From the NCBI GenBank assembly GCA_013698285.1, contig JACCVE010000050.1, positions 1 through 15,132 on the forward strand: a DNA stretch of 15,132 nucleotides, in the 5' to 3' direction. The notes beneath the pieces were generated by a model. That model worked only from the letters and a program-made list of their open reading frames with translations. It had not been told where the DNA came from and ran no database searches. Origin of the DNA: Chloroflexia bacterium. Lineage in GTDB: Bacteria; Chloroflexota; Chloroflexia; Thermomicrobiales; UBA6265. Shown here in pieces: positions 1 through 6,908 of this stretch; within the stretch, counting starts at the first letter, position 1, and every line of letters starts with the position of its first letter. A program made the position numbers and the translations under genes.

Positions 1-13
1 ACGGGGCGAGAGA

Positions 14-45
14 CGCGAATCCCATCGGGGGAAGGACCCTTCGCG
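14..45 (-). terminator. Possible terminator hairpin after ctaF
   Basis: CGCGAA (14-19) pairs with TTCGCG (40-45) just past the ctaF TAG stop. The loop is about 20 nt with short internal complementarity, and no T-run follows on the minus strand. It may end the cox operon, but the stem is short and the window edge is close, so this is weak. Confidence 0.3.
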
Positions 46-46
46 A

Positions 47-457
47 CTACTCCGCCTCCTCGGCCGAGGTCAGGGCCTCGACGAGTTCCAGCTCGTAATC
101 GTTGTAGTCGAACATCAGGAAGAGGGCGATCACGACAGAGGCGGCGATGGCCAGTCCGGTGACGAAGATCGCGGTCAGCTTCTTGTCGTCGAACTTGAGG
201 TGCATGAAGTAGCCGACGACGGCGACGAACTTGCCGATTGACAGGGCGACCAGGGCCGGGACGAGGATCCCGGACAAGAAGTCCAAGTAATAGATGGCGA
301 CCTCGACGGCGGTGACGAGGGCCAGGATCAGGGCGACCTGGATGTAGGTTCGCTCCCCGGGATGTCCCTCGTGGTCATCGACCAGGTGGTCGGTGCCGGG
401 CTGGGTGCCAGGACCGTGGCTGTAGCCGTCGTCGCCGTGGCTCACCGACTGGGCCAT
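47..457 (-). CDS. ctaF: Cytochrome c oxidase subunit IV (caa3 type)
   Basis: This is a 136-residue small subunit of a bacterial heme-copper oxidase, an inner-membrane protein that stabilises the subunit I/III core. The N-terminal 35 residues are His/Gly/Asp-rich and polar. Three hydrophobic segments follow, at about residues 38-58, 64-86 and 94-116. The stretch FVAVVGYFMHLKFDDK (residues 77-92) is typical of the prokaryotic COX4 family. I chose the ATG at 457 because AGAGAGGA lies 8 nt upstream; an ATG at 481 is in frame but would overlap that ribosome-binding site and add eight residues. It is the last gene of the cox operon, 63 nt after ctaE. The family assignment is good from position and motif; its exact role in assembly is inferred from homologues. 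Confidence 0.9.
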   Translation of the reverse strand: MAQSVSHGDDGYSHGPGTQPGTDHLVDDHEGHPGERTYIQVALILALVTAVEVAIYYLDFLSGILVPALVALSIGKFVAVVGYFMHLKFDDKKLTAIFVTGLAIAASVVIALFLMFDYNDYELELVEALTSAEEAE

Positions 458-520
458 GGTTGCCGTCCTCTCTCTTGACATGCCAGTTCGCCTGGCTCGC
501 GTCGCGCGTCGTCTCGATCG

Positions 521-1249
521 CTAGCTGAACGGCAGGGCGTTCATCAACCGGAGCATCGCCTCGGGCGCGGCCTCGACCCCCTCCGGCCCCTCCTCGTAGG
601 GGATCAGGTAGACCAGGGTGAAGATGATGATCCAGACGATGTCGACGAAGTGCCAGTAGAGGCCGACGATCTCGACGTTGAGACTGTCCTTCTTCGAGAC
701 GCCACCCCGCAAGGAGACGACCAGCAGGGAGACCAGCCAGATCACGCCGATGGCGACGTGGGTGCCGTGCAGGCCGGTGAGGGTGAAGAACGAGGCGCCG
801 AACATGTTGGTCTGCAGGCTGAGGCCTTCGACCTGGTAGAACTCGCTGAACTCGAAGTATTGGCCGCCGAGGAAGATCATGCCCAGCAGCGAGGTCGCCG
901 CCAGCCAGACGCGCAGGCCGCGGACATCGTCCCGCTGGATCGCGGCCAGGGCCAGGACCATCGTCAGGCTGCTGAAGAGGAGGACCGCCGCGCTGATCGA
1001 GGTGTAGGGGATGTCCACCACCTCGGACGGGTACGGCCCGACCCCGGCCTCCTGGGCCCGGGAGCGATAGATGACGTAGGTCGCGATCAGGGAGGCGAAG
1101 AAGACGCAGTCCGAGCTGAGGAAGGCCCACATCAGCATCTTGCGGTGGTCGATGCCGGTGCTGGTGGGGGGATGTTCGGAGTGGCCATGTTCGGCCACAT
1201 GCCCCGTTCCCCCGGCATGCTCGACCCGTTGCACGGCGGTCGTTGCCAC
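521..1249 (-). CDS. ctaE: Cytochrome c oxidase subunit III
   Basis: This is a 242-residue integral membrane subunit of the aa3/caa3 oxidase that packs against subunit I and supports sustained proton uptake. After a His-rich N-terminal tail (residues 1-34) there are about five hydrophobic helices, near 38-61, 83-104, 113-133, 158-179 and 196-217. This is the short five-helix form rather than the seven-helix mitochondrial form. Family signatures visible are DHRKMLMWAFLSSD (34-47), FTLTGLHGTHV (155-165) and YWHFVDIVW (198-206). The start is a GTG at 1249 with GGGAGGA about 8 nt upstream. The gene lies 84 nt downstream of ctaD and 63 nt upstream of ctaF, so it is very probably co-transcribed with both. 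The stop is AGC-TAG, as in ctaD and the 66-residue gene. Confidence 0.95.
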   Translation of the reverse strand: MATTAVQRVEHAGGTGHVAEHGHSEHPPTSTGIDHRKMLMWAFLSSDCVFFASLIATYVIYRSRAQEAGVGPYPSEVVDIPYTSISAAVLLFSSLTMVLALAAIQRDDVRGLRVWLAATSLLGMIFLGGQYFEFSEFYQVEGLSLQTNMFGASFFTLTGLHGTHVAIGVIWLVSLLVVSLRGGVSKKDSLNVEIVGLYWHFVDIVWIIIFTLVYLIPYEEGPEGVEAAPEAMLRLMNALPFS

Positions 1250-1318
1250 GTTCGCGTCCTCCCGTGTCCTCGGTGAGATCCCGTTTGCCGGTCGCTCCCG
1301 GCCAGCCCGTCCGAAACG

Positions 1319-1341
1319 GCTCGTCTAGCTCGTCTAGCTCG
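1319..1341. repeat. 9-bp tandem repeat spanning the ctaD stop codon
   Basis: The unit gctcgtcta occurs at 1319-1327 and 1328-1336, followed by a partial copy (gctcg) to 1341. On the minus strand this puts two identical TAG triplets in frame, 9 nt apart: the ctaD stop at 1336-1334 and a second at 1327-1325. It looks like replication slippage. Confidence 0.85.
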
Positions 1342-3343
1342 CGGGCTCCAGTGACCAGCCATAGATGCCGACCAGCAGGACGACCACGCCGCCCAAGGTC
1401 AGGAATGGCAACTCGATCGTCCCGACCGGGACCCGCGGCCAACTGAAGATCAGGCCCATCGCGGTGAAGAACAGGCCCGACGCCGCGATCAGGGGGTAGA
1501 TCGACGGATTCGGCAGGTGGATGTCGTGCTGGTCACCGGCCGCGAGGCGGTTTCGGGCCTCCTCGGCGGGGTCCTCGTCCGGCACCTCACCGGTACCGAT
1601 CGTCTGGCCGGCGATCTTGACGTCGAGCGTCTCTTCGTCGGCGTGGGATTGGCCGTGGCCGGTGCCGTACTTGTCGGCCCAGAGCTGGTCACGATGATTG
1701 ACGATCGGGATCTCCCGGAAGTTATAGACGGGCGGCGGCGACGAGATGCTCCATTCCAATGTGGCCCCGTCCCACGGGTCGTCGCCCGCCGGCTTGCCGT
1801 TCTGGAGGCTCTTGGCGACGTTCCACATGAAGATCAGGAAGCTGGCCCCGAGGAGGAACCCGCCCGAGGAGACGATCACATTCCAGAAGCCCCAGCCCGA
1901 GCCGCCGCCATAGGAGGAGTATCGGCGCGGCATGCCCTCCAGGCCGAGGAAGTGCATCGGGAAGAAGGTCAGGTTGAAGGCGGCGAAGGTGACCCAGAAG
2001 TGGATCTTGCCGATCCCCTCGTCGAGCATCTTGCCGGTGAACTTCGGGAACCAGTAGTAGATGCCGGCCAGCAGGGCGAAGATGCTGCCGCCGAAGAGGA
2101 CGTAGTGGAAGTGGGCGACGACGAAGTAGGAATCGTTGTGCTGGGTGTCGACCGGAGGCGAGGCGTGCATGACGCCGGAGATGCCACCGATGGTGAACTG
2201 GGAAACGAGCCCGACCGCGAAGAGCATCGGCGTCGTGAACCGGAGTTGCCCTCCCCACATCGTGCCGATCCAGTTGAAGATCTTCACCCCCGTGGGTATG
2301 GCGATCAGCATCGTGGTGGCCGAGAAGACGGCGTTGGGGGTCGGGCCCAGGCCGGTGGTGAACATGTGGTGGACCCAGACGCCGAAGCCCAGGAAGGCGA
2401 TCGCGGCGATGGCGTAGGCCATCACGGCGTAGCCGAAGAGCGGCTTGCGGGCGAAGACGGGGATGATCTCGGAGACGATGGCGAAGGCGGGCAGGATCAG
2501 GATATAGACCTCGGGGTGGCCAAAGACCCAGAACAGGTGTTGCCAGAGGAGCGGGTCGCCCCCGGTGAAGACCAATTCACCGGCCGCATTGAGGGTGGAC
2601 GGGATGTAGAAGTGGGTGCCGGCGAAGCGGTCCATGCTGAGCAGGATCAGGGCGACGGTGATGGCGGGGAAGGCCAGCACGATCAGGACCGAGGTGATCA
2701 GGGTGCCCCAGCAGAAGATCGGCATCCGGAACAGGGTCATCCCCGGCGCCCGCATGTTGAGGATCGTGACCAGGAAATTGAACGAGGCGGCCAGGGAGGC
2801 GACGCCGAGGATCTGGAGGCCGAGGGCCCAGAAGTCGACGTTGCGGTTCGGGCTGTAGAGGGCGTTGGTGAGGGGAGCGTAGCCATACCAGCCCTGGTTC
2901 GGCGCCTCGCCGGAGAGCCAGGACAGGTTGAGGATCAGGCCGCCGGCGGCGAAGGTCCAGAAGCTGAAGGCGTTCAGGCGGGGGAAGGCGACGTCGCGGG
3001 CCCCGATCTGGAGGGGGATCAGGTAGTTGAAGAAGGCTGAGCTCAGCGGCATGATCGCCAGGAAGATCATGGTCGTGCCGTGCATCGTGAAGAGCTGGTT
3101 ATAGGCCTCCTGGCCGACCAGCGCGTTCTCGGGCCGGGCCAGTTGGGCCCGCATGATCATCGCCTCGAGGCCGCCGACCATCAGGTAGATGAAGGCGGTC
3201 ACGCCGTAGAGGAGACCGATCCGCTTGTGGTCGACGGTGGTCAGCCAACTCCACAGGACCGCGGTCTTCGTGGCGCGGGCCGGGCTGACCACAGCCTGGC
3301 CCGTCCCCACTCCCTGCGTCTGTGGCCGTGCGACTGATGCCAT
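1334..3343 (-). CDS. ctaD: Cytochrome c oxidase subunit I
   Basis: This is the 669-residue catalytic subunit that reduces O2 to water at the heme a3/CuB centre and pumps protons. Metal ligands are all visible: His88 (heme a, in TMHGTTM), His276, His325 and His326 (CuB), His411 (heme a3) and His413 (heme a, in AHFHYV). HPEVY at 276-280 holds the D-channel glutamate and the cross-linking tyrosine. Asp117 and Asn124 fit the D-channel entrance, and Lys354 the K-channel. This is therefore an A1-type pump. After residue 540 the protein has a charged loop and two extra hydrophobic segments (about 613-634 and 645-662), the C-terminal extension common in bacterial caa3 enzymes. The start ATG at 3343 follows a GGGAG-type ribosome-binding site. 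It lies 60 nt after the 66-residue gene and 84 nt before ctaE. Confidence 0.98.
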   Translation of the reverse strand: MASVARPQTQGVGTGQAVVSPARATKTAVLWSWLTTVDHKRIGLLYGVTAFIYLMVGGLEAMIMRAQLARPENALVGQEAYNQLFTMHGTTMIFLAIMPLSSAFFNYLIPLQIGARDVAFPRLNAFSFWTFAAGGLILNLSWLSGEAPNQGWYGYAPLTNALYSPNRNVDFWALGLQILGVASLAASFNFLVTILNMRAPGMTLFRMPIFCWGTLITSVLIVLAFPAITVALILLSMDRFAGTHFYIPSTLNAAGELVFTGGDPLLWQHLFWVFGHPEVYILILPAFAIVSEIIPVFARKPLFGYAVMAYAIAAIAFLGFGVWVHHMFTTGLGPTPNAVFSATTMLIAIPTGVKIFNWIGTMWGGQLRFTTPMLFAVGLVSQFTIGGISGVMHASPPVDTQHNDSYFVVAHFHYVLFGGSIFALLAGIYYWFPKFTGKMLDEGIGKIHFWVTFAAFNLTFFPMHFLGLEGMPRRYSSYGGGSGWGFWNVIVSSGGFLLGASFLIFMWNVAKSLQNGKPAGDDPWDGATLEWSISSPPPVYNFREIPIVNHRDQLWADKYGTGHGQSHADEETLDVKIAGQTIGTGEVPDEDPAEEARNRLAAGDQHDIHLPNPSIYPLIAASGLFFTAMGLIFSWPRVPVGTIELPFLTLGGVVVLLVGIYGWSLEPAS

Positions 3344-3403
3344 CCCCGTTGCTCCCTTCCCCCGGTCGGTCTCGGTCGCCGTCCGCGCCCGATGAACGCG
3401 CGT

Positions 3404-3604
3404 CTAGCTGGCGTTGGCGAAATAGATGATCGCGATGATCCCCGCGAGGAAGAGGGCGATCACGGCGAAGAACAGCCTGGCCTGCATCCCGACGTAGGTG
3501 CGACCCTCACCGGTCGTCCCCGCGTCCCGGGCCGGCTCGGCATTGACCGCCTCTTCGAGGGAATCTGGCCGGTCGGCTGGTCGATCGCGTCGTGGCTCGG
3601 TCAT
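3404..3604 (-). CDS. Small single-helix membrane protein of the cox operon, unknown family
   Basis: This is a 66-residue protein between ctaC and ctaD. Its ATG overlaps the ctaC stop in an ATGA (3604-3601), so translation is probably coupled to ctaC. Residues 1-35 are polar and rich in Arg, Asp and Glu. Residues 43-62 form one hydrophobic helix (LFFAVIALFLAGIIAIIYFA) that runs almost to the C-terminus. By place and size it could be an accessory oxidase subunit, comparable in length to small subunits known from caa3 enzymes, or an assembly factor. No motif lets me name a family. The open frame extends upstream to 3847 within ctaC, but that extension is a shadow. Being a real gene is well supported by coupling, topology and operon position; the function is inference. 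Confidence 0.75.
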   Translation of the reverse strand: MTEPRRDRPADRPDSLEEAVNAEPARDAGTTGEGRTYVGMQARLFFAVIALFLAGIIAIIYFANAS

Positions 3605-4806
3605 GCCCCGCCCCCCACGGCCACGGGTGTCCCGAGCGGCGCCCCGCCGTCCTCCGGACAGCCGCCCTCGGGTTGGAGGCTTGACAGGTAAGCCACGAGT
3701 TCGTTGATCTGTTCGGGGGTCAACGTATCGTCCTTGATCACTGACGACATGTAGTTCCCCTCCTTCACCTCCCCTGGTCTGTCGAGCCAGGTGTAGAGAT
3801 TCTCGGGGGTGTTCACCAGCAAACCGGCCGCGACGATGTCCCGGCACCCGAAGAGCGTCAAGTTCGGTCCCGCCCCGAGGCCGAGCGGATTCGCCGACAG
3901 ACCCTCCTGCGCGGCCATCGCGTTGGTCCCATTCACGCTATGGCACAAGATGCACTGTCCGAATACCGTCGGCACCTCGGCCACGTCGGTCGTGGACGGG
4001 TCGCCGTCGAAAGTCGGGGGCGTGTTCCAGGCCTGAACCCAGGCATCGAACTGGTCCTCCTCGACCACGTCGATCTCGAACCGCATCCAGGCGTGGGAAA
4101 CGCCGCAGAATTCGGCGCACTCGCCATAGTAGTCACCCGGCTCGCGTGGGGTGAAACTCAACTCGTTGATGTGGCCCGGCATGACGTCCATCTTGCCGGC
4201 CAACTGGGGCACCCAGAATGAGTGGATCACGTTGTTGGAGTGCAGGCGGAACTGGACCTCGCGGCCGACCGGCAGGACCAGCTCGTTCGCGGTCACCAAG
4301 GGCCCGCCGTCGGCGGCCATCCCCTGGTAGTGGATCTCCCACCACCACTGCTTACCGTAGACATCGATGACGATGTCGCCCTCCTGGGCCTCGGCGTCGG
4401 TCTCGTACATCACCTGGATCGTCGGGATCAGGATGACGAGGAGGATCAGGGCCGGGATGATGGTCCAGGCGATCTCCAGCGTCCGGTTGCCGTGGACCTG
4501 GGGCGGGCGCTCGGTGACGTTGGAGCGGCGGCGGAACTTGAGGGCGGTGTAGACGATCAGGGCCTGGACGCCGATGAAGACGATGGCGGCCATGTAGAAG
4601 ATCAAGCGATACAGGCCCTGGATGTCGTCGGCCGCGCCGGAGGCCGGGTCGATCGTCGAGTAGGGCGTCCCGATGCCCTCCTCACCGGCGAGCACGGCGG
4701 CGATGACGACGACGAGGGCGGCACCGATCGCCAGGGCGAGGATGGTCAACCGCCGCCGCGACCTGCCGCGCCCGGCCACACGCTCGTCCCGCGTCGCGTC
4801 GTCCAT
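3601..4806 (-). CDS. ctaC: Cytochrome c oxidase subunit II with fused cytochrome c domain
   Basis: This 401-residue subunit accepts electrons at the outer membrane face and passes them through the dinuclear CuA centre to subunit I. Hydrophobic segments lie at about 20-41 (signal or anchor), 66-89 and 112-134. The CuA domain has His195, Cys230, Glu232, Cys234, His238 and Met241 (in ECAEFCGVSHAWM). A C-terminal class I cytochrome c domain follows, with CILCH at 285-289 for covalent heme and Met353 as likely axial ligand, which marks a caa3 oxidase. Two further cysteines (321, 383) are not needed for either centre. I chose the ATG at 4806 because GGGGAGG sits 4 nt upstream; the open frame to 4944 lacks a comparable site. 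It is the first gene of the operon and overlaps the next by 4 nt. Confidence 0.97.
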   Translation of the reverse strand: MDDATRDERVAGRGRSRRRLTILALAIGAALVVVIAAVLAGEEGIGTPYSTIDPASGAADDIQGLYRLIFYMAAIVFIGVQALIVYTALKFRRRSNVTERPPQVHGNRTLEIAWTIIPALILLVILIPTIQVMYETDAEAQEGDIVIDVYGKQWWWEIHYQGMAADGGPLVTANELVLPVGREVQFRLHSNNVIHSFWVPQLAGKMDVMPGHINELSFTPREPGDYYGECAEFCGVSHAWMRFEIDVVEEDQFDAWVQAWNTPPTFDGDPSTTDVAEVPTVFGQCILCHSVNGTNAMAAQEGLSANPLGLGAGPNLTLFGCRDIVAAGLLVNTPENLYTWLDRPGEVKEGNYMSSVIKDDTLTPEQINELVAYLSSLQPEGGCPEDGGAPLGTPVAVGGGA

Positions 4807-5144
4807 GCTGCCTCCCCATGGACCGGACGCGATCGCCCGGTTCACCGGCTCCGATACGAAGTGATGCGACGATGGTCCCGGCGACCCCCACGGCCTGGCC
4901 GGCTCATCGTCGGTGGTGATCGGGCAGGACCGTCTCGGGGCCATCGCCGATCGCCCCGCCCGGGTCCCGTCTCGTGGCGCAATCTTCTACCCCAACGCGG
5001 GGTCCGGTCAAGCGGGGCCGTCGATCCTTCCGGCATCAGGACCCGACCAAATCCACGCCCGGCCGCGCCGTCGTTTCGGGCCCTTCCCGGCCCGCCGTTC
5101 CGGCCGACCCGGGAGGTCCGGGAGCGGATGGCCCGGCCACCCTC
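4807..5144. other. Non-coding gap upstream of the cox operon
   Basis: This is a 338-nt stretch between the phosphotriesterase stop and the ctaC start. It holds the ctaC ribosome-binding site next to 4806, the promoter-like sequence at 4984-5011, and a small hairpin near the hydrolase end (CCCGG 5108-5112, loop GAGGT, CCGGG 5118-5122) that could be a weak terminator for the upstream gene. Open frames through it on both strands have no start signals or recognisable protein, and I see no RNA gene. Confidence 0.6.
4984..5011 (-). promoter_or_regulatory. Candidate sigma-70-type promoter of the cox operon
   Basis: On the minus strand, TTGACC (5011-5006) and TAGAAG (4989-4984) are separated by 16 nt. 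They match the -35 consensus at 5 of 6 and the -10 consensus at 4 of 6 positions. Transcription would start near 4977, giving a leader of about 170 nt before ctaC. The spacer contains a short inverted repeat, ACCCC-AACGC-GGGGT in plus orientation (4989-5003), which could bind a regulator. Only the sequence match supports it. Confidence 0.4.
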
Positions 5145-6062
5145 TCACCGGGCGAAGGCGGCGAACGGATTATCGCGCACCAGCGCGTCGACCGTCGTCC
5201 CATCCACCCCGGCCGCGCGGAGACGATCGAGGAACACGATCGGCAGGTGGGTGTACGGGCGGGGCGTTCCGCCGCCGGGTTCGGCGGGATCGTACCATCC
5301 CAGGTCCTGGCTCAGGAGGACCCGATGCCCCAGCCCGTGCTGGAGGGCAGCCCGGACCAGGACCAGGTAGCGGTCGTCGTCAGCCGGGTCGCCAATGCCG
5401 TCGTACTCGATCCAGACACCCTGACGGGCCAGGTCGTGGTGGATCGCGATATCGGGTTCCTGCTGGGCGTGGATCCAGATGAAACGATCGGACGGGCAGC
5501 TTTCGTCTGCCAAGATCGCCAATTGGTCACGCACCACCTGGCCCCGGATGGTGTGGCTGCCGATCGCGGCGCCGGTGCGGGCCGAGGCCCGGGCCGCCGC
5601 CCGGAGGATCTTGGCCTCGACCGGGGTGATGCCGTCGTCCCCGGCGCTGACCTTGACCCAGCCCGCCCGGACGCCCGTGTCCTCGATGCCGGTCTCGATC
5701 TCGGCGGTCATCCAGTTCGCCAGTTCCTCTACGGTCGCCCCGTGCGCCCACGGCGTCACCCACGGCTCGCGGTAGACCCCGGTCGGGACGACGAGCGGCA
5801 TCCCGGTCGCCCGGGAGACGGCGAGGAGGATATCGACCCGGCGGCCGACCCCGACGGTGCTGGGTTCGACGATCGCCGTCACCCCGGCCGCCATGGCATC
5901 GGCGATCGGCCCAGCCATCAGCCGGACCACTCCGGCGGGGTCGGCCTCGGCGTATCCGGGCTGGTCATGGGTCCGCAGGTCCACGAAGACGTGCTCGTGG
6001 GGCAGGATCATCCCCAACTCGTCGCGACGCTTCGGGCCGAGGGTGGTCTGCAACGCGGGCAT
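5145..6062 (-). CDS. Phosphotriesterase-family metal-dependent hydrolase
   Basis: This is a 305-residue member of the amidohydrolase superfamily, phosphotriesterase (PTE) branch: a cytoplasmic TIM barrel with a two-metal centre. All expected metal ligands are visible: HEH (His22, His24) after strand 1, a bridging lysine at Lys137 (WVKVSA), His170 (GSHT), His198 (IHAQ) and Asp253 (SQDLG). Family members act as lactonases, phosphotriesterases or related esterases; the natural substrate cannot be read from the sequence. The ATG at 6062 has AGGAGAGG upstream, and the product begins with the usual LPHEH segment near residue 20. Longer open frames to 6395 have no better start and cross into the divergent NUDIX gene. 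It is transcribed alone, toward the cox operon, with a 338-nt gap. No sugar, lactone or phosphonate genes flank it that would suggest a pathway. Confidence 0.88.
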   Translation of the reverse strand: MPALQTTLGPKRRDELGMILPHEHVFVDLRTHDQPGYAEADPAGVVRLMAGPIADAMAAGVTAIVEPSTVGVGRRVDILLAVSRATGMPLVVPTGVYREPWVTPWAHGATVEELANWMTAEIETGIEDTGVRAGWVKVSAGDDGITPVEAKILRAAARASARTGAAIGSHTIRGQVVRDQLAILADESCPSDRFIWIHAQQEPDIAIHHDLARQGVWIEYDGIGDPADDDRYLVLVRAALQHGLGHRVLLSQDLGWYDPAEPGGGTPRPYTHLPIVFLDRLRAAGVDGTTVDALVRDNPFAAFAR

Positions 6063-6302
6063 CGGTGTCCTCTCCTGACTGGCGGCCGGTGCGGCGGGAC
6101 TTGCCCGGCGGCGGGCCGGATCTCCGCCCGCGCGGGTGGGCGGTCGCGGGAGGTCCGCGTCGCGGGCTCGACGCCGTCGCCAGATCCATGGCGACGCGGC
6201 CACGTGCCGGGATGGTACCGTGCCTTTCCCGGTGGTGGCGCGCGTCGACGTCGCCCGGGCCGGTGACACGACATGGTAGTTGGACGGGGAGAAGGAGCGA
6301 CC

Positions 6303-6773
6303 GTGGCGGGCGAACACCGGGACCGGGTCGGGGTTGGAGCGGCGGCGATCGTGGTCCTGGATGGGCGGGTGCTCCTCGTCCAGCGCCGGTTCCACGGCGC
6401 CGGGTCGTGGTCAACGCCGGGCGGGTATCTCGACCCGGGTGAGTCGCCGGAAGCGGCGGCAGTGCGGGAGACGGCCGAGGAGACGGGGATGAGGACCGTC
6501 GACCCGGTCGTGGTCGCGATCAGCAACGACGTCCATCCAGACGGCAAGCACAATGTCACCTTCTGGGTGTCCGCCAGCCCGGCCCCGGACACCGTCGCGG
6601 GTGACGCCCGGCTCGTGGACCCGGCGGAGACGCTGTCCGTCGGCTGGTTCCCGCTCGATGCCCTCCCGGACCCGATCTACCTCTCGTTTCAGAATTACCT
6701 CGACGGGGTGACCCACACGGTCGCGGGCCGGGGCGCGCCACCCCCGTGGCACCGTCCCAACGGGGGGCGGTGA
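6303..6773 (+). CDS. NUDIX hydrolase
   Basis: This is a 156-residue NUDIX pyrophosphohydrolase, an enzyme that cleaves nucleoside diphosphates linked to another group X. The full NUDIX box is at residues 41-63: G41, E47, R55-E56, E59-E60 and G62 fit GX5EX7REUXEEXGU, so metal binding and catalysis should be intact. It is preceded by the usual GSW-TPGG stretch. The segment SNDVHPDGKHNVTFWV (about 74-89) resembles the MTH2/NUDT15-like group of nucleotide-pool enzymes, but substrate assignment is uncertain. I chose GTG at 6303 because AAGGAG lies 5 nt upstream; the ATG at 6273 would overlap that site and has none of its own. It is divergent from the hydrolase at 5145-6062, with 240 nt between them and no clear promoter in that gap. 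No terminator follows it before the sigma-54-like sites. Confidence 0.92.
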   Translation: MAGEHRDRVGVGAAAIVVLDGRVLLVQRRFHGAGSWSTPGGYLDPGESPEAAAVRETAEETGMRTVDPVVVAISNDVHPDGKHNVTFWVSASPAPDTVAGDARLVDPAETLSVGWFPLDALPDPIYLSFQNYLDGVTHTVAGRGAPPPWHRPNGGR

Positions 6774-6792
6774 CGACCGACACATCGCTCCC

Positions 6793-6808
6793 TGGCACGT
6801 GGTTTGCA
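6793..6808 (+). promoter_or_regulatory. Sigma-54-type -24/-12 element, upstream copy
   Basis: TGGCACGTGGTTTGCA matches the sigma-54 consensus TGGCACG-N4-TTGCW at every defined position. GG (6794-6795) and GC (6806-6807) are exactly 10 nt apart, as needed. Transcription would start near 6819, running into the DUF2171 gene at 6909. Confidence 0.65.
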
Positions 6809-6823
6809 GGCACGTGGTTTGCA
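6809..6823 (+). promoter_or_regulatory. Sigma-54-type -24/-12 element, downstream tandem copy
   Basis: GGCACGTGGTTTGCA is a perfect 15-bp direct repeat of 6794-6808 with no spacer. GG (6809-6810) and GC (6821-6822) again have the 10-nt spacing. The base before GG is A instead of T, so the match is slightly weaker. Predicted start is near 6834, giving a leader of about 75 nt. Confidence 0.6.
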
Positions 6824-6908
6824 TCAGATAGTGGCGTCTGGTGGTGGTCGCGGCCCGTTCAGCGGGAACCCCTCTGACCGCCGCACTCAGTCGAAGGAGA
6901 GATGCATC

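Noticed and set aside
1517..3040. 507-codon open frame antisense to ctaD
   Set aside because: It is the complement of a certain oxidase gene. The product is a Gly/Asp/Glu/Val/Arg mixture with no fold signature, as expected from antisense of high-GC coding DNA.
6176..6235. GGCACGTGG-like sequence on the minus strand in the hydrolase/NUDIX gap as another sigma-54 site
   Set aside because: The -12 half (TTGCA at the 10-nt spacing) is missing, so only the GGCACGTG part matches.
4974..6266. 430-codon plus-strand open frame over the phosphotriesterase gene
   Set aside because: The minus-strand gene has all catalytic residues and a good ribosome-binding site; this frame has neither and is rich in Arg, Gly and Asp.
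6804..6908. Longer start for the DUF2171 gene at 6804
   Set aside because: That start lies inside the sigma-54-like repeat and has no ribosome-binding site; the ATG at 6909 has GAAGGAG.
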